NCBI GenBank assembly: GCA_013298665.1
Contig: JAAFIK010000013.1
Span: 31,129 to 95,128, forward strand
Length of the DNA: 64,000 nucleotides
Origin: Chitinophagales bacterium
Lineage (GTDB): Bacteria > Bacteroidota > Bacteroidia > Chitinophagales > Chitinophagaceae
Reading direction: 5' to 3'
Under the pieces are notes generated by a model. The model ran no database searches. It was given only the letters and a program-made list of their open reading frames with translations, and was not told the DNA's origin. The number at the start of each line of letters is the position of its first letter. Positions within the stretch are counted from its first letter, which is position 1. Positions 1 to 9,442 of the stretch are shown one piece after another. A program made the position numbers and the translations under genes.

Positions 1-1
1 A

Positions 2-364
2 TCAGGGTTTACCAATGTTGTAGAAATTGACCTTGGCAATGCGCGGATGATTATGATTGCCGGGCAATGTGCCTTTGATAAAAACTGGAATATGATTGGT
101 GCGGGAGATTTTGCCAAACAGGCCGACCAGGTATTCCGGAATATTAAAGATATGCTGGAGGAGTTGGGCGGATCAATGGATAATATTGTGCGCCTGAACA
201 ACTATTTTCTGAATATGGGTGACCTCAAAACCTTTATTGCTGTGCGCAACCGCTATGTAAATACCAAACAGCCACCCGCAGCAGTTTGTGTAGAAGTCAA
301 CAAACTCTTTGTAGATGGGCTTTTACTTGAAGTAGAAGCAACGGCAATTATCCCCAAAAAATAA
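2..364 (+). CDS. RidA/YjgF family protein, 5' end outside window
   Basis: The frame is already open at base 2, so the gene starts before the window and only its last 120 codons are visible. The protein matches the RidA (YjgF/YER057c/UK114) fold: an IAGQ segment near residue 20, a long helix around VFRNIKDMLEELG, then the strand DNIVRLNNYF and a C-terminal PPAAVCVEVNKL segment followed by EVEATAI. In the classic family this last region carries the arginine that binds the substrate carboxylate in enamine/imine hydrolysis; here the equivalent PAA-C-VEV stretch has no arginine, which suggests a divergent RidA subgroup. The TAA stop is followed by a gene-free region with hairpins. Fold assignment is firm; the substrate is not known. 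Confidence 0.8.
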   Translation, partial: SGFTNVVEIDLGNARMIMIAGQCAFDKNWNMIGAGDFAKQADQVFRNIKDMLEELGGSMDNIVRLNNYFLNMGDLKTFIAVRNRYVNTKQPPAAVCVEVNKLFVDGLLLEVEATAIIPKK

Positions 365-721
365 AAAATGGGCGATTGCTCATAAAAAAAAGGGCAAAAA
401 ATACCTGCGGATCATAATCTTCACTATACTTGCAAAATAAAAGGTTCCCCTGTAGAAACAGGGGAACTCAACGATTGCTTGCTATATGAAAAATTTTATT
501 TCTTTTTGTCTCCGGTAGTACCGGGTTCCCCAAGGGGAAGTCTGCGATTGGTTGTTCAACGATTGCCTGCTTTATGAAATGCCTGATCGCTCAACTGGTG
601 TAAAATTAGCACAGACCAGCGAACATTGGCAGCCAATATCTGGCACATTTTATTATCGCAAAAGGATGCACATTGTGCTGAAATACTTTACAAGAGTGCA
701 TTGCAGGTTATTATTATCATT
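365..721. other. Intergenic region with hairpins and a duplicated 23-bp segment
   Basis: No gene is supported here. A perfect 9-bp stem (444-452 with 459-467, core GTTCCCCTG) has a 6-base loop but no T-run, and a second GGTTCCCC-containing inverted repeat lies at 526-539. A 23-bp segment starting CAACGATTGC is present at 469-491 and again at 557-579 with 21 of 23 bases identical. The shorter core CGATTGC also occurs at 373-379. An open frame reading leftwards from a TTG at 626 into the next gene is not needed for that gene. Confidence 0.6.
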
Positions 722-2281
722 ATGCCCAACCGACAAACCGATATACTTTTTCAACTGATCCATTCGCTGGAGAAAGCAGAAAAGAGGCATTTTAAGCTGT
801 ACATCAATCGCAATTCTGCCCGGCAGGACCTCAAAATTGTGCAGTTGTTTGATGCCATAGATAAATTGAAGGAGTATGATGAAAAACTGCTGCTGAAGAA
901 ACTACAGGGCATTGAAAAGCCCCAGCTGCACAACCTGAAAACGCACCTGTACCGTGAAATACTGGCGGGCCTTCGTTTGCTCAAAAGTGCAGATAGTATT
1001 GACCTTCAGCTCAATGAACAGTTTGACTATGCACATATACTGTATAAAAAAGGACTGTTTGGACAAAGCCTCCGTTTGCTGGAAAAGGCGAAAGAAACAG
1101 CCATCAGCCACCAGAAGTTTAACCACCTCACCCAACTCATCTCCCTGGAAAAAAGGCTTGAAACACTCTATATTACACGTAGCGGGCAGGACAAAGTAGA
1201 ACGGCTTGCTGCGCAGGCACTGGAAGTGATCGACCATACCAATATGGTGGTACGCCTCAGTAATCTTGTCATGCAACTGTTCAGTTGGTACATCAGGTAC
1301 GGACATGCCCGCAATACCGATGACGAAAAGGCTATCCGCCAATTTTTCAGCCAGAACCTGCCACCAGGCATTGAGGTACAAAATGGATTCTACGAAAAGC
1401 TTTACCTCTACCAGGCCTACTCTATGTATGCTTTTATCCGGCAGGATTTTCTGCAATATTACCGCTACAACCAGCGTTGGGTAGAGTTATTTGACGTAAC
1501 CCCATTGATGATCCGTGTGGAGACCGGGCATTACATCAAGGCGCTGCACAACCTGCTCAATGCCCACTTCGACCTGCGCAATCACCAGCAATTTGCCCGG
1601 GTATTGACACGATTTGAAGCCTTTGCTGAAACTGAACGCGTGCGCAATCACCAGAACTTCAGTGTTCAGTGCTTCATCTATATTTATGTGGCAAAGATCA
1701 ACCAGCACTTTATGCAGGGCAGCTTTGCAGAGGGATTAACGATTGTACCCCATATTCTGGAACAGTTGGAAGCATACAAATTCTTTATAGACCGGCACAG
1801 GGTACTGGTATTCAACTATAAAATAGCCTCGCTGTATTTCGGCAATGGCGATTACAGCACCTGTATTGACTATCTGCACCTGATCATCAACGATTCGCCC
1901 GACCTGCGCTATGATCTGCAATGCTACGCCCGGCTTTTGCATTTGCTGGCGCATTACGAAATGGGTAACACCGGTATTACGGAATCGCTGATCAAATCGG
2001 TTTACCGTTATATGGCCAGGATGCAGAATTTCACCACAATAGAAGAAGAGATTTTTAAATTTTTACGACGTTCATTTGCCCTTAGCCGCCACCAGATGAA
2101 GCAGGAACTCGAACTTTTTCTTCAAAAAACAAAAGCACTCGAAAAGAACCGGTTTGAAACCCGCGCTTTTGCGTATCTGGATGTCATCTCGTGGGTAGAA
2201 AGCAAGGTTCATAACCAGCCGATGAGCCAGGTGGTGGCAGATAAATACAAAGCTGCCCGTATAAGGCATTACCGCGATTGA
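722..2281 (+). CDS. Hypothetical helical repeat protein
   Basis: A 519-residue protein of unknown function. I start it at the ATG at 722, which gives an N-terminus beginning MPNRQTDILFQLIHSL; a TTG 32 codons upstream would add a poorly structured extension. The sequence is rich in leucine, tyrosine and charged residues arranged as repeated helix pairs (for example ILYKKGLFGQSLRLLEKAKE and NGDYSTCIDYLHLII), which looks like degenerate tetratricopeptide-type repeats over most of its length. There is no signal peptide or membrane segment, so it should be cytoplasmic. It lies ahead of a SusC/SusD pair on the same strand, but a 296-bp gap argues against one transcript. Proteins of this kind could be scaffolds; nothing here shows an active site. 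Confidence 0.75.
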   Translation: MPNRQTDILFQLIHSLEKAEKRHFKLYINRNSARQDLKIVQLFDAIDKLKEYDEKLLLKKLQGIEKPQLHNLKTHLYREILAGLRLLKSADSIDLQLNEQFDYAHILYKKGLFGQSLRLLEKAKETAISHQKFNHLTQLISLEKRLETLYITRSGQDKVERLAAQALEVIDHTNMVVRLSNLVMQLFSWYIRYGHARNTDDEKAIRQFFSQNLPPGIEVQNGFYEKLYLYQAYSMYAFIRQDFLQYYRYNQRWVELFDVTPLMIRVETGHYIKALHNLLNAHFDLRNHQQFARVLTRFEAFAETERVRNHQNFSVQCFIYIYVAKINQHFMQGSFAEGLTIVPHILEQLEAYKFFIDRHRVLVFNYKIASLYFGNGDYSTCIDYLHLIINDSPDLRYDLQCYARLLHLLAHYEMGNTGITESLIKSVYRYMARMQNFTTIEEEIFKFLRRSFALSRHQMKQELELFLQKTKALEKNRFETRAFAYLDVISWVESKVHNQPMSQVVADKYKAARIRHYRD

Positions 2282-2577
2282 CGCCGGGTCACCCCAATCT
2301 GCCACAGCAGAAAGTTTATGCTAAAAAACCTCCCTCATAGCCATATCTGAAGCAGCGGAAAGCAGCCTGTGCTTGTCCACAAAATATCATTGGGTTAACA
2401 TTTATGCACTTTGGATAATAAAAATACGGATATTTGCAAAGCCACGATAAATGCCAGACTATCCTGATCACTCTTCTGACAGCAAACAAGACAATTTCAA
2501 ATAATGAAAAAATTTTTAACAGCACTATAAAACAGTATTTTACACGCACATTCATAAGCTATTAAAATCAACACAAA

Positions 2578-5550
2578 ATGAGAAGATCGTTCCTTTTTCT
2601 GCTAGGCCTGTTCCTGCTGACAGCCCAGGCAGCCCTGGCACAGACCAAAACTGTTACCGGGAAGATTACTGATGTAAAAGACGGCGCCCCTATTGCTGGT
2701 GCTTCCATCCAGGTAAAAGATTCAAAAGCTGGCACTACAACGGCGAATGATGGTAGTTTTTCCATCACCCTGCCTGCCAATGCCACCACCCTGATCATCG
2801 CCGCCATTGGCTATGAGAAGCAGGAAGTGAGGATCAGCGGTAATACCGTGCAGGTAGCGCTTAAAGCCGGTGAAGCCCGCAATATTGACGAAGTGATTGT
2901 AGTGGGCTATGGCACACGTGTCAAGCGTGATGTAACCTCTTCAATCTCAAGGGTTACATCCAAAGACTTTCAGAATCTGCCATTACCAAGTTTTGAACAA
3001 GCCCTCCAGGGCCGGGCCTCGGGTGTATTCATCAATACCGGAAGTGGCAAATTAGGTCAGGGGTTGAATATCCGGGTAAGGGGTATTTCATCCATTTCAG
3101 CCAATCAGCAACCCTTCGTGGTGATTGATGGCGTACCTGTCGTGAGCCAATCGCTGGGTAGTAGTACCGAGCCGGATAACCCGCTGGCAACGTTAAACCC
3201 CGATGATATTGAAAGCGTGGAAGTGTTAAAAGATGCTTCTTCTGCCGCGATATACGGCTCAAGGGCTTCTAATGGTGTATTACTCATTACAACCAAAGGG
3301 GGTAAACAGGGACGTTCCAAGCTCAACGTAGGCTACTATACCGGCTGGAGCGAACCCACCCGCAAGCAAAAATTCCTCAATGCCACACAGTACAAAGAAC
3401 TGTTTACGGCTGCCGCTACTAATGCAGGCTATGTGGCCGAAGATGAGTTTCGCGACAATACCGGAACAGAAGACTGGGCCAGTACCAACAATACCAACTG
3501 GGCCGATCAGGCTTTCCAGAAAGGCTATGTACGCCAATACAACATTTCTCTTACCGGCGGGGATGCCCGCACCAAATTCCTTTTGAGCGGTAGTTTCAAC
3601 GACCAGAAAGGGATTATCATCGGCAATCGTCTTACACGCGCTACCGGAAGGCTGAATATTGACCACAATATCAACAACCGGTTTAAAGCAGGTGCCAACC
3701 TTTCGTTGACGCAGAGCAACAACTACAGGGTACCCAGCGATAACGCATTCAGTAACCCTTTACAATTGAATGCCCTGCCCCCACTCCACCCCCTGCTGGA
3801 TGCCAGTGGACAAAGCAATAATGCTACCCTTTATTATAATAACCTCATCGAACAGGAAGGCAACAACCGTAACCTCAATAAAACGTATCGTACCATCAGT
3901 AATCTTTATGCAGAATGGGCGATACAACCCAATCTGCGCTTCAGGACACAGGTGGGTATAGACTGGAATAATCTTCAGGAAAACCAGTTTCTGGGACGCC
4001 GTACATTAGACGGAGCTCCTGAGGGTTACAGCTATGACAATCAGGTAACCGCAAGTGTGTTAACCACAACCAATACCCTTGCCTGGAACAATAAATATGG
4101 CGACCATAGTATTGATGCCCTTGGCGGTATCGAGTACCAGCGTGGTATTTCCAGTGGCGCAAGTGTAGAAGGACGGGCCTTTGCGAGTGATAAGTTTACC
4201 AAGATCGCCAATGCTGCCATCATCAGCAATGGCTCTTCGTCAGAAACACAGTTCAGGTTTATGTCATACTTCACCAGAGCCAACTATAAGTTTAAAAACA
4301 AATACCTGCTGGGTGCCAGTTTCCGTGTGGATGGTTCTTCACGGTTTGGCAAAGACAAACAGTATGGTGTTTTCCCTGCGGCATCTGTGGGCTGGATCCT
4401 TTCTGAAGAAAATTTCCTCCGCAACAGCAATTTTCTGAGTTTCCTGAAACTGCGTTCCAGCTATGGCCGTACCGGTAATGCAGAAATCGGCAATTTCAGT
4501 GCATTGAGCCTCTATGGCAGTGCTGCTTATGCGAATATTGCAGGTTTGGTGACCACACAGATCGGTATCCCCAACCTCACCTGGGAAAATACGGATCAGT
4601 TTGATATCGGTCTTGATTTCAGCATTCTTAAAAACCGTATCTCCTTTGAAGTGGATTACTTCAGTAAAAATACCAAGGATCTGCTGCTGGCTGTACCCGT
4701 ACCGGCTACGAATGGTTATACCACCGTTGTTAAAAACATCGGCGACATGACCAATAAGGGTTTTGATTTTACGATGAACGCGACCATACTCAGGGGTACA
4801 GGGTTCAACTGGACTACTTCTTTCAACATCTCGACCTACAAAAATGAAGTAACCCGCCTCGTGGCACCCGTACCACCCGGTGGACGTACCGTTGGCCGTC
4901 TTGCTGTAGGTGCTCCATTCGGTCAGTTCTTCGGACGTAAATATATGGGTGTTGATCCTGCCAATGGCGATGCACTTTATCTCGCCGCCAATGGCACCAC
5001 CACCAATGACTACAGCGCTGCCATTGATACAGAAATAGGCGATCCAAACCCGGATTTTTACGGCGGCTGGAACAACAAGTTCAGCTATAAAGGGTTTGAC
5101 CTTGATGTGCAATGCCAGTTTGTAAAAGGCGGCGACCTCTTCAATATTGCAGGCATTTTCCAGAGTGTAAATGGTGATTATTTTGATAACCAGACAACTG
5201 ACCAATTGAATTACTGGAAAAAACCAGGTGATGTAACCAATATCCCGCAACCCCGGCTCTATGACGGCAACGGTGCCGGTAAGAGCAGCCGCTGGGTACA
5301 GGATGGTTCTTATTTCAGGATCAAGAGTCTAAACTTTGGCTACAACTTCCCCGTTAAATGGTTGAAGAAAGCAAAGATTGAAAGCGCCAGGCTGTATGTA
5401 GCCGGTCAAAACCTCGCCACTTTTACCAAGTATAAAGGATACGATCCCGAAGTAAATGCCACATATGTGAGCAATGTAAACCTGGGGCATGATTTTTACA
5501 CGCCACCACAGGCACGTACCATCACCATCGGCGTTAACCTCGGATTCTAA
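2578..5550 (+). CDS. SusC-type TonB-dependent outer membrane receptor
   Basis: A 990-residue outer membrane transporter that, with its SusD partner, should form the pedestal-bin complex importing oligosaccharides or peptides by TonB energy. A signal peptide ends near AALAQ (residue 21). It is followed by a carboxypeptidase-regulatory-like beta domain (about 24-105: VTGKITDVKDGAPIAGASI), the linker DEVIVVGYGT, a plug domain (about 118-235, with LQGRASGVFI and RGISSI) and a beta-barrel to the C-terminal aromatic residue F990. Length and order are normal for SusC. The ATG at 2578 starts exactly at the signal peptide. The next gene begins 20 bp after the stop, so both are co-transcribed. No glycoside hydrolase or peptidase gene adjoins the pair, so the ligand cannot be guessed. 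Confidence 0.95.
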   Translation: MRRSFLFLLGLFLLTAQAALAQTKTVTGKITDVKDGAPIAGASIQVKDSKAGTTTANDGSFSITLPANATTLIIAAIGYEKQEVRISGNTVQVALKAGEARNIDEVIVVGYGTRVKRDVTSSISRVTSKDFQNLPLPSFEQALQGRASGVFINTGSGKLGQGLNIRVRGISSISANQQPFVVIDGVPVVSQSLGSSTEPDNPLATLNPDDIESVEVLKDASSAAIYGSRASNGVLLITTKGGKQGRSKLNVGYYTGWSEPTRKQKFLNATQYKELFTAAATNAGYVAEDEFRDNTGTEDWASTNNTNWADQAFQKGYVRQYNISLTGGDARTKFLLSGSFNDQKGIIIGNRLTRATGRLNIDHNINNRFKAGANLSLTQSNNYRVPSDNAFSNPLQLNALPPLHPLLDASGQSNNATLYYNNLIEQEGNNRNLNKTYRTISNLYAEWAIQPNLRFRTQVGIDWNNLQENQFLGRRTLDGAPEGYSYDNQVTASVLTTTNTLAWNNKYGDHSIDALGGIEYQRGISSGASVEGRAFASDKFTKIANAAIISNGSSSETQFRFMSYFTRANYKFKNKYLLGASFRVDGSSRFGKDKQYGVFPAASVGWILSEENFLRNSNFLSFLKLRSSYGRTGNAEIGNFSALSLYGSAAYANIAGLVTTQIGIPNLTWENTDQFDIGLDFSILKNRISFEVDYFSKNTKDLLLAVPVPATNGYTTVVKNIGDMTNKGFDFTMNATILRGTGFNWTTSFNISTYKNEVTRLVAPVPPGGRTVGRLAVGAPFGQFFGRKYMGVDPANGDALYLAANGTTTNDYSAAIDTEIGDPNPDFYGGWNNKFSYKGFDLDVQCQFVKGGDLFNIAGIFQSVNGDYFDNQTTDQLNYWKKPGDVTNIPQPRLYDGNGAGKSSRWVQDGSYFRIKSLNFGYNFPVKWLKKAKIESARLYVAGQNLATFTKYKGYDPEVNATYVSNVNLGHDFYTPPQARTITIGVNLGF

Positions 5551-5570
5551 ACTTTAAAACAGAAATAATT

Positions 5571-6941
5571 ATGAAACGTATCATATTAATAGGCATTATC
5601 GCTTTTACAACAGGTCTGGGGGCCTGTAAAAAAGCACTTGAAGTAGATCCCCAGCAGAATATTAAGGCCGAAGATGCCATCAAAAATGAGCAGGATGTAA
5701 AAGCATTGGTAATAGGTTGTTACTCAATTATGGGTGGTGGTGCACTTTATGGCACCAACCTGCTCATGCTGCCGGATCTGCAGGCAAGCGAGGGCTACTG
5801 TAGCTGGAGAGGTACTTTTCAAAGCTACAGACAGGTAGCCAACAAAAGCCTGATCCGCGACAACACAGAGGCTAACCGTACATGGACTGCCGCCTATCGT
5901 GCCATCAACAATGCCAACCTTGTACTGACCAACCTGGATAAGGTAACAGACGTTGACAACCGTAAGCTTTATGAAGGAGAGGCGCTTTTTGTAAGGGGTG
6001 TGCTCCTTTTTGAACTCACCAGGCTATACGGCGGTGGTTTCGACCCCCTCACCGCTAATGCGCAGTTGGGTGCTGTCATCAAAAACACACCTACTACCGA
6101 TGAAGCCGGCGCCTTTGCCGCCATCCCCCGCTCAACTGTTGCACAGAACTATACACAGGTGATTGCAGACCTTACCACGGCCGTAACCAAACTTCCGGAT
6201 GAAAATGGCACACGGGTAAACAGGTTCACTGCATTGGCCTTCCTTTCAAGGGTTTACCTGCAGAAATCTGATTTCATTAATGCCAGGAACGCCGCAAATA
6301 CAATAATCGGCAGTGGGTATTATGGACTTAATCCCGTACCAACGGCTGTATTTACTAATAAGAATACCAAAGAATCCATCTGGGAGATCCAGCAGAACGA
6401 CCAGAATAATGCCGGGAATTCCAACGATGGTATGGCTACATTCTACGCCAGTCTGCCCGGTATTGGCCGTGCTGATGTAAGGATGAGTACAGCTTTTATC
6501 AATGCCTTCTATGAGCCAACTGATGCACGCTATGACGGCTGGTATTATGTGGGTACAGGTGCGCGTCCGGGCAATACTTATTGCAGCAAGTGGAACGCAT
6601 TTGAGCAAAACCTTCCCATCGTTCGCATTGCTGAAATGTACCTGATAAGGGCAGAATGTAACCGCCGCCTCGGCACGAATCTTGGCGATACCCCCGAAAA
6701 CGACCTGGATGTGGTTCGCAGCAGATCAAGGGCTTCTTTTATAGCTGCACCTACATTAACAGATATCCTGAACGAAAGACGCAGGGAGCTTGCTTTCGAA
6801 GGTATCCGTATTCATGACATCAAACGCCTGAAATCGGCTACCGGTAGTTTCCCATGGAATGATAACAAACTGGTGTTACCGATTCCCCAGCGCGAAATTG
6901 ATGCAACCAGCGGTGTGTTGGTACAGAATCCCGGCTATTAA
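5571..6941 (+). CDS. SusD/RagB-type nutrient-binding lipoprotein
   Basis: A 456-residue surface lipoprotein, partner of the upstream SusC. The signal peptide ends in a lipobox TGLGACKK with the lipid-bearing Cys at residue 19. The body shows SusD landmarks: an N-terminal DAIKNEQDVKALVIGCY helix, the TWTAAYRAINNANLVLTNLD helix around residue 110, a LFVRGVLLFELTRLYGG segment, and the C-terminal IVRIAEMYLIRAECNRR and ILNERRRELAFEGIR motifs typical of the RagB/SusD family. Length is slightly short for the family (450-550) but complete. A terminator hairpin follows 25 bp after the stop. Ligand binding specificity cannot be read from the sequence. Confidence 0.94.
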   Translation: MKRIILIGIIAFTTGLGACKKALEVDPQQNIKAEDAIKNEQDVKALVIGCYSIMGGGALYGTNLLMLPDLQASEGYCSWRGTFQSYRQVANKSLIRDNTEANRTWTAAYRAINNANLVLTNLDKVTDVDNRKLYEGEALFVRGVLLFELTRLYGGGFDPLTANAQLGAVIKNTPTTDEAGAFAAIPRSTVAQNYTQVIADLTTAVTKLPDENGTRVNRFTALAFLSRVYLQKSDFINARNAANTIIGSGYYGLNPVPTAVFTNKNTKESIWEIQQNDQNNAGNSNDGMATFYASLPGIGRADVRMSTAFINAFYEPTDARYDGWYYVGTGARPGNTYCSKWNAFEQNLPIVRIAEMYLIRAECNRRLGTNLGDTPENDLDVVRSRSRASFIAAPTLTDILNERRRELAFEGIRIHDIKRLKSATGSFPWNDNKLVLPIPQREIDATSGVLVQNPGY

Positions 6942-6965
6942 TCAACTGATTCAAAGCTTTTCTAT

Positions 6966-6996
6966 ACAAAAGCAGCCCGTGAGGAGCTGCTTTTGT
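6966..6996 (+). terminator. Terminator hairpin after SusD
   Basis: An 11-bp perfect inverted repeat (ACAAAAGCAGC at 6966-6976 with GCTGCTTTTGT at 6986-6996) contains its own T-tract on the 3' arm. It lies 25 bp after the SusD stop and probably ends the SusC/SusD transcript. Confidence 0.75.
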
Positions 6997-7004
6997 TATA
7001 AGAA

Positions 7005-7152
7005 GATGTCGATGTAAGATATGAGATACATGACTTATAGCAACTATAATCTTATCTAGTATATCCCATGTCTCACATCTGAAGCGGTAGCAGGATAAGA
7101 CGTATCAGGTAGCAGGAAGGGTTCGCCCAGCATCTCATGTCGCATATCTCCT
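7005..7152. repeat. Mosaic intergenic repeat, locus A
   Basis: The gap between SusD and photolyase holds modules also seen elsewhere in the window: TCTCACATCT at 7071-7080, a reversed form near 7011-7033, and TAGCAGGATAAGACGTATCA followed by GGTAGCAGGAAGGG at 7088-7121. The same blocks recur at about 28.1, 41.2, 54.1 and 63.6 kb. No coding potential is evident. Confidence 0.6.
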
Positions 7153-7161
7153 CCCATTTGC

Positions 7162-8466
7162 TTATGGCTTCAATGCCTTCCCATACACGTCAATCGCGCG
7201 TTTACGCGCCATATCATGGTCAACGACGGGACGCGGGTAATCAAAGCCATCGAGTTCAGGTACCCAATGCCTTATATAGCGCAGATCCTTATCAAATTTC
7301 TCCGTTTGTAAGCGTGGATTGAATACCCTGAAATAAGGCGCAGCATCACAACCACTCCCCGATGCCCATTGCCAGCCGCCATTGTTAGCCGCCAGATCAA
7401 AATCCAGCAGTTTCCGGGCAAACCAGGCTTCTCCCAGCCGCCAGTCCAGCAATAGATGTTTGGACAGAAAACTGGCCACAATCATACGTACCCGGTTGTG
7501 CATAAATCCGGTAGCATTGAGTTGGCGCATACCCGCATCAACAATAGGATAACCGGTTTGCCCCCGGCACCACAATGCAAACTGCTCCATATCCGTACGC
7601 CACGGAATATTATCGTAGGTGGCACGGAATGCTTTACCCATACCCACATGCGGGAAATGCCAGAGAATCATGTGGTAGAAATCACGCCAGATGAGTTCGT
7701 TGAGGTAAGTATCATTGAGTACGAGTGCCTTTTGTGCAAGTTCCCTTATGCTTACCGTACCAAAACGCAGGTGTACCCCCATTTTTGAAGTCCCCTCTAT
7801 AGCAGGATAGTCCCGTTGTGTACTATATGCTTTTACCAATGCTTCATTGAGTTCCTTTACCGGGAAAGGCATTTCCGTAGCGGTAAAACCAAGGGCTTCT
7901 ATTGTTGGTAATGCCACGGGAGTACATTTGTAAAAATGCGTATAATAGGCTGTGGCGGGGTAAGGCTGAACATCAGACGAGGTAAGCGTGGCTTTCCACT
8001 TTCTGCTGTAAGGCGTAAATACCGTATAGGGAAGGTTATCATCTTTAACCACTTCCGACTTTTCAAAAATGACCTGGTCTTTAAAAGTCTGCAATGCTAC
8101 ACCTGCTGTAAGGAGCATTTTTGCTATACGCGCATCCCGTTGTTGTGCATAAGGCTCATAGTCATGATTGGTAAATACCCCTGCCACCCGGTATTCTGTG
8201 AGTAATTGGGTAAATACTTCTTCCGGCGTACCATAAAATACATGCAGCGAACTGCCCATGGCCATTAATTGCTGCTGCATATCCTGCAACGCAGCGTGAA
8301 TAAACGCCACCCTGCGGTCTGTCTTTTCTTCGAGCCTGTCCAAAATATGACGATCGAAGATGAAAATGGGCAATACCGGTATACCTTCCCGCAAGGCGTG
8401 GTAAAGCATGGCATTATCTGTAAGACGAAGGTCGCGCCGGAACCAGGCAATATGAACAGTATTCAT
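7162..8466 (-). CDS. phr: Deoxyribodipyrimidine photolyase (class I, cryptochrome/photolyase family)
   Basis: A 434-residue flavoprotein that repairs UV-induced pyrimidine dimers using light. The N-terminal photolyase domain opens with HIAWFRRDLRLTDNAML, the usual antenna-domain signature. The C-terminal FAD-binding domain has ELIWRDFYHM, CRGQTGYPIVDAGMRQL, the GFMHNRVRMIVASFLSKHL motif and the WFARKLLDFDLAANNGGWQW block that lines the FAD pocket and lesion site. I chose the ATG at 8466 because the family begins right before the WFRRDLR motif; a TTG eight codons upstream is less likely. The aminotransferase gene upstream ends 32 bp before it on the same strand, so the two are probably one transcript. 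Sequence alone does not exclude a DNA-repair-inactive cryptochrome, but the motifs favour CPD photolyase. Confidence 0.92.
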   Translation of the reverse strand: MNTVHIAWFRRDLRLTDNAMLYHALREGIPVLPIFIFDRHILDRLEEKTDRRVAFIHAALQDMQQQLMAMGSSLHVFYGTPEEVFTQLLTEYRVAGVFTNHDYEPYAQQRDARIAKMLLTAGVALQTFKDQVIFEKSEVVKDDNLPYTVFTPYSRKWKATLTSSDVQPYPATAYYTHFYKCTPVALPTIEALGFTATEMPFPVKELNEALVKAYSTQRDYPAIEGTSKMGVHLRFGTVSIRELAQKALVLNDTYLNELIWRDFYHMILWHFPHVGMGKAFRATYDNIPWRTDMEQFALWCRGQTGYPIVDAGMRQLNATGFMHNRVRMIVASFLSKHLLLDWRLGEAWFARKLLDFDLAANNGGWQWASGSGCDAAPYFRVFNPRLQTEKFDKDLRYIRHWVPELDGFDYPRPVVDHDMARKRAIDVYGKALKP

Positions 8467-8498
8467 GTAATGTTTGTACGCAATAAACAATGCTATGG

Positions 8499-9341
8499 CT
8501 AAATAGTTGTTTGGAGCAGGGCATAAATTTTTTGGGTAAGGGCATTACCATACTGGCTATCACCAATAGCTTGTACCCAGCGAAGGTTATAGATCGCATT
8601 GGTCAGGAAAACCTCATCGGCGCTTAACAACGCTGCAGACGTAATCTCCTGTTCAGTTACCACAAACCCATTCGTTCGCAGTAAAGAAAGCATATGCCTG
8701 CGCATTACACCCGCTACACAACCTTCACCCAGCGATGGTGTGGCAACTGTATCCCCGGTTACCATAAAAACATTGGCAATAGTACTGTCGCAGATACGGC
8801 CGTGCATATTGAGCAGCAGCGCATCGTTCCATTTTTCCTTTTTGGCTTTAAGGGCGGCTAATACGTAAGGCAGGTAATTGCTGTGTTTGAGGTTGGCCAG
8901 CACATCGCAGGATTTTACCGCATCGGCATATATGCCCACCACCAGTCCATTGCTGTTCCATGCGCCATTACCTTCAGGCAGGGGCATCGTTTCGATCGTA
9001 TAATGTGGCAGGTGGTTTTTGGCATCATACAAACCACCATCACCACGAAAAACGCCAAGCCGTATACGTGCCGGACCGGTATGGCCGTTCCTGGCCACCA
9101 ATGCTTCCACCTGTTCCTGCAGCATAGCAGGGGTAAATGTTTTTGGCCACTCGAAGCGAAGCACCGAAAGTCCGCGCCATAGACGGGCAAAATGTTCATC
9201 CGCGTGCAGGAGATTGCCGTTTGCCCATTTCATGGTTTCAAACAAGCCGTCGCCATAACGCAACCCGCGATTGGCAGGCCCGGCTACCAGTGTACCAGCT
9301 TTCACCATTTTACCATTGTGTATAAAAAAATCTGTCATCAT
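8499..9341 (-). CDS. Class IV aminotransferase (aminodeoxychorismate lyase or branched-chain aminotransferase-like)
   Basis: A 280-residue fold-type IV PLP enzyme. Visible landmarks are GLRYGDGLFETMKW near residue 28, an arginine-rich ARIRLGVFRGDGG segment, the candidate PLP lysine in ANLKHSNYLP, and the DSTIANVFMV and EGCVAGVMRRH motifs near the cofactor phosphate. The family includes branched-chain aminotransferases, D-amino acid aminotransferases and 4-amino-4-deoxychorismate lyase (PabC, folate pathway). The short length and single-domain layout fit PabC-like proteins, but the call stays at family level. It lies 32 bp upstream of the photolyase on the same strand; photolyases often bind a folate antenna, so a folate enzyme would be a plausible neighbour, though this is inference. 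ATG at 9341 is followed directly by a second ATG. Confidence 0.8.
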   Translation of the reverse strand: MMTDFFIHNGKMVKAGTLVAGPANRGLRYGDGLFETMKWANGNLLHADEHFARLWRGLSVLRFEWPKTFTPAMLQEQVEALVARNGHTGPARIRLGVFRGDGGLYDAKNHLPHYTIETMPLPEGNGAWNSNGLVVGIYADAVKSCDVLANLKHSNYLPYVLAALKAKKEKWNDALLLNMHGRICDSTIANVFMVTGDTVATPSLGEGCVAGVMRRHMLSLLRTNGFVVTEQEITSAALLSADEVFLTNAIYNLRWVQAIGDSQYGNALTQKIYALLQTTI

Positions 9342-9351
9342 TCAATTTGAA

Positions 9352-9359
9352 CAAATCTA
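9352..9359 (-). promoter_or_regulatory. TAnnTTTG -7 box before class IV aminotransferase gene
   Basis: The minus strand reads TAGATTTG, an exact match to the Bacteroidota -7 consensus. It ends 10 bases before the start codon, so the leader would be very short. A clear TTTG at -33 is not seen. Confidence 0.4.
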
Positions 9360-9392
9360 CGTCTTTCGGCAGCAGGTGTGGGTCATCCGCAC

Positions 9393-9415
9393 AAAAAAAC
9401 CTCCCGCAGGGGAGG
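9393..9415 (-). terminator. Terminator of response regulator gene
   Basis: Read on the minus strand, a CCTCCC/GGGAGG stem (9410-9415 with 9400-9405, 4-base loop) is followed by seven T residues (9399-9393). It lies 27 bp after the stop of the regulator and separates it from the aminotransferase-photolyase transcript. Confidence 0.8.
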
Positions 9416-9442
9416 CATTAAGTAATTGCTTGGCAATACCGG

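Noticed and set aside
4339..5250. 303-codon open frame opposite to SusC
   Set aside because: It is antisense to a fully conserved receptor gene, whose codon bias alone can keep the opposite frame open.
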